Shown one piece after another: positions 6,204-6,376 of a stretch of DNA of 6,376 bases; positions within the stretch are counted from its first letter, which is position 1, and every line of letters begins with the position of its first letter. The notes beneath the pieces were generated by a model that did no database searches, was not told the origin of the DNA, and was given only the letters and a program-made list of their open reading frames with translations. The DNA is from Chloroflexota bacterium (lineage in GTDB: Bacteria; Chloroflexota; Anaerolineae; J102): the NCBI GenBank assembly GCA_003353825.1, contig PIVW01000345.1:1-6376 (forward strand), read 5' to 3'. The translations under genes were made by a program, and so were the position numbers.

Positions 6204-6376
6204 ATGAACTACACACGCCGCATCACCTTATTCACCCTGGCACTGGTCATGACCGTGCTGTTTGCCGGTGGCCTGGTCTTGGCCCTCAGTGGCTATACCG
6301 AGCCTGCTTCTTCTGATCCGATCTCATCTGCCCTGGCACAGGCACGCCAGACCGGCAGCTATCACATCGTCGCCGA
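6204..6376 (+). CDS. Exported protein with N-terminal signal peptide (3' partial)
   Basis: Only the first 57 codons are present, plus two bases; the gene runs off the right edge. The product begins MNYTRR, followed by a hydrophobic core of about 20 residues (ITLFTLALVMTVLFAGGLVL) and a probable signal peptidase I site around ALS-GY. There is no cysteine, so it is not a lipoprotein. The RR pair is followed by I-T-L-F, which only loosely resembles a twin-arginine motif, so Sec export is favoured. The start of the mature chain, SSALAQARQTGSYHIVA, resembles from memory the N-terminus of large exported Chloroflexota proteins (A..A...GSY.F.AD), some associated with RHS-like repeats; this is weak. 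It lies 149 bp downstream of the giant gene on the same strand. The next in-frame stop upstream is TAG 6126-6128, so an N-terminus up to 24 residues longer is formally possible. Confidence 0.85.
   Translation, partial: MNYTRRITLFTLALVMTVLFAGGLVLALSGYTEPASSDPISSALAQARQTGSYHIVA

Noticed and set aside
6210..6240. Twin-arginine export signal in the second gene
   Set aside because: TRRITLF has the two arginines but lacks the usual F-L-K context, and the hydrophobic core is long and strong, as in Sec signals.

Overview
The window is almost entirely one very large forward-strand gene. Its reading frame is already open at base 1 and ends with TAA at 6052-6054. It encodes at least 2017 residues of an exported, modular surface or secreted protein. 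A second forward gene, also incomplete, begins at 6204 and runs off the right edge. No RNA gene, insertion sequence, CRISPR array or integrase was seen.

The giant protein reads in this order. Three tandem units of about 262-282 residues resemble right-handed parallel beta-helices (52-2520); each opens with a CxxCxNDG/W/AF/IQ entry motif. Five Ig/FN3-like beta-sandwich modules follow (2521-4020). Next come a domain resembling the CBM9/DOMON-like sugar-binding fold (about 4021-4680) and a DUF11-like beta-sandwich (about 4681-5085). Three more Ig-like modules (5086-6015) lead to a short hydrophobic C-terminus ending LMLPLIMQ. The module order suggests extracellular glycan binding, adhesion or processing, but no catalytic site could be identified.

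The organism is most likely a member of the Chloroflexota (Anaerolineae/Caldilineae-like), possibly from a metagenome. This is an inference from four things: the C-terminal x-LPLx-x tail, the beta-helix plus Ig-like plus DUF11-like architecture, the moderately high GC content (judged by eye), and the signal-peptide protein that follows. It is not proven by any marker gene.

The two genes are co-directional and 149 bp apart, with no convincing terminator or strong promoter between them. The second product begins with a clear Sec-type signal peptide after an AAGGA Shine-Dalgarno. Both products are therefore probably exported, and joint expression is possible but not shown. The most unusual signal is the regularly spaced CxxC pair at the entrance of each beta-helix unit, with a fourth CxxC placed in an internal loop of unit 3. 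I see no evidence of a complete, previously undescribed multi-gene system here.
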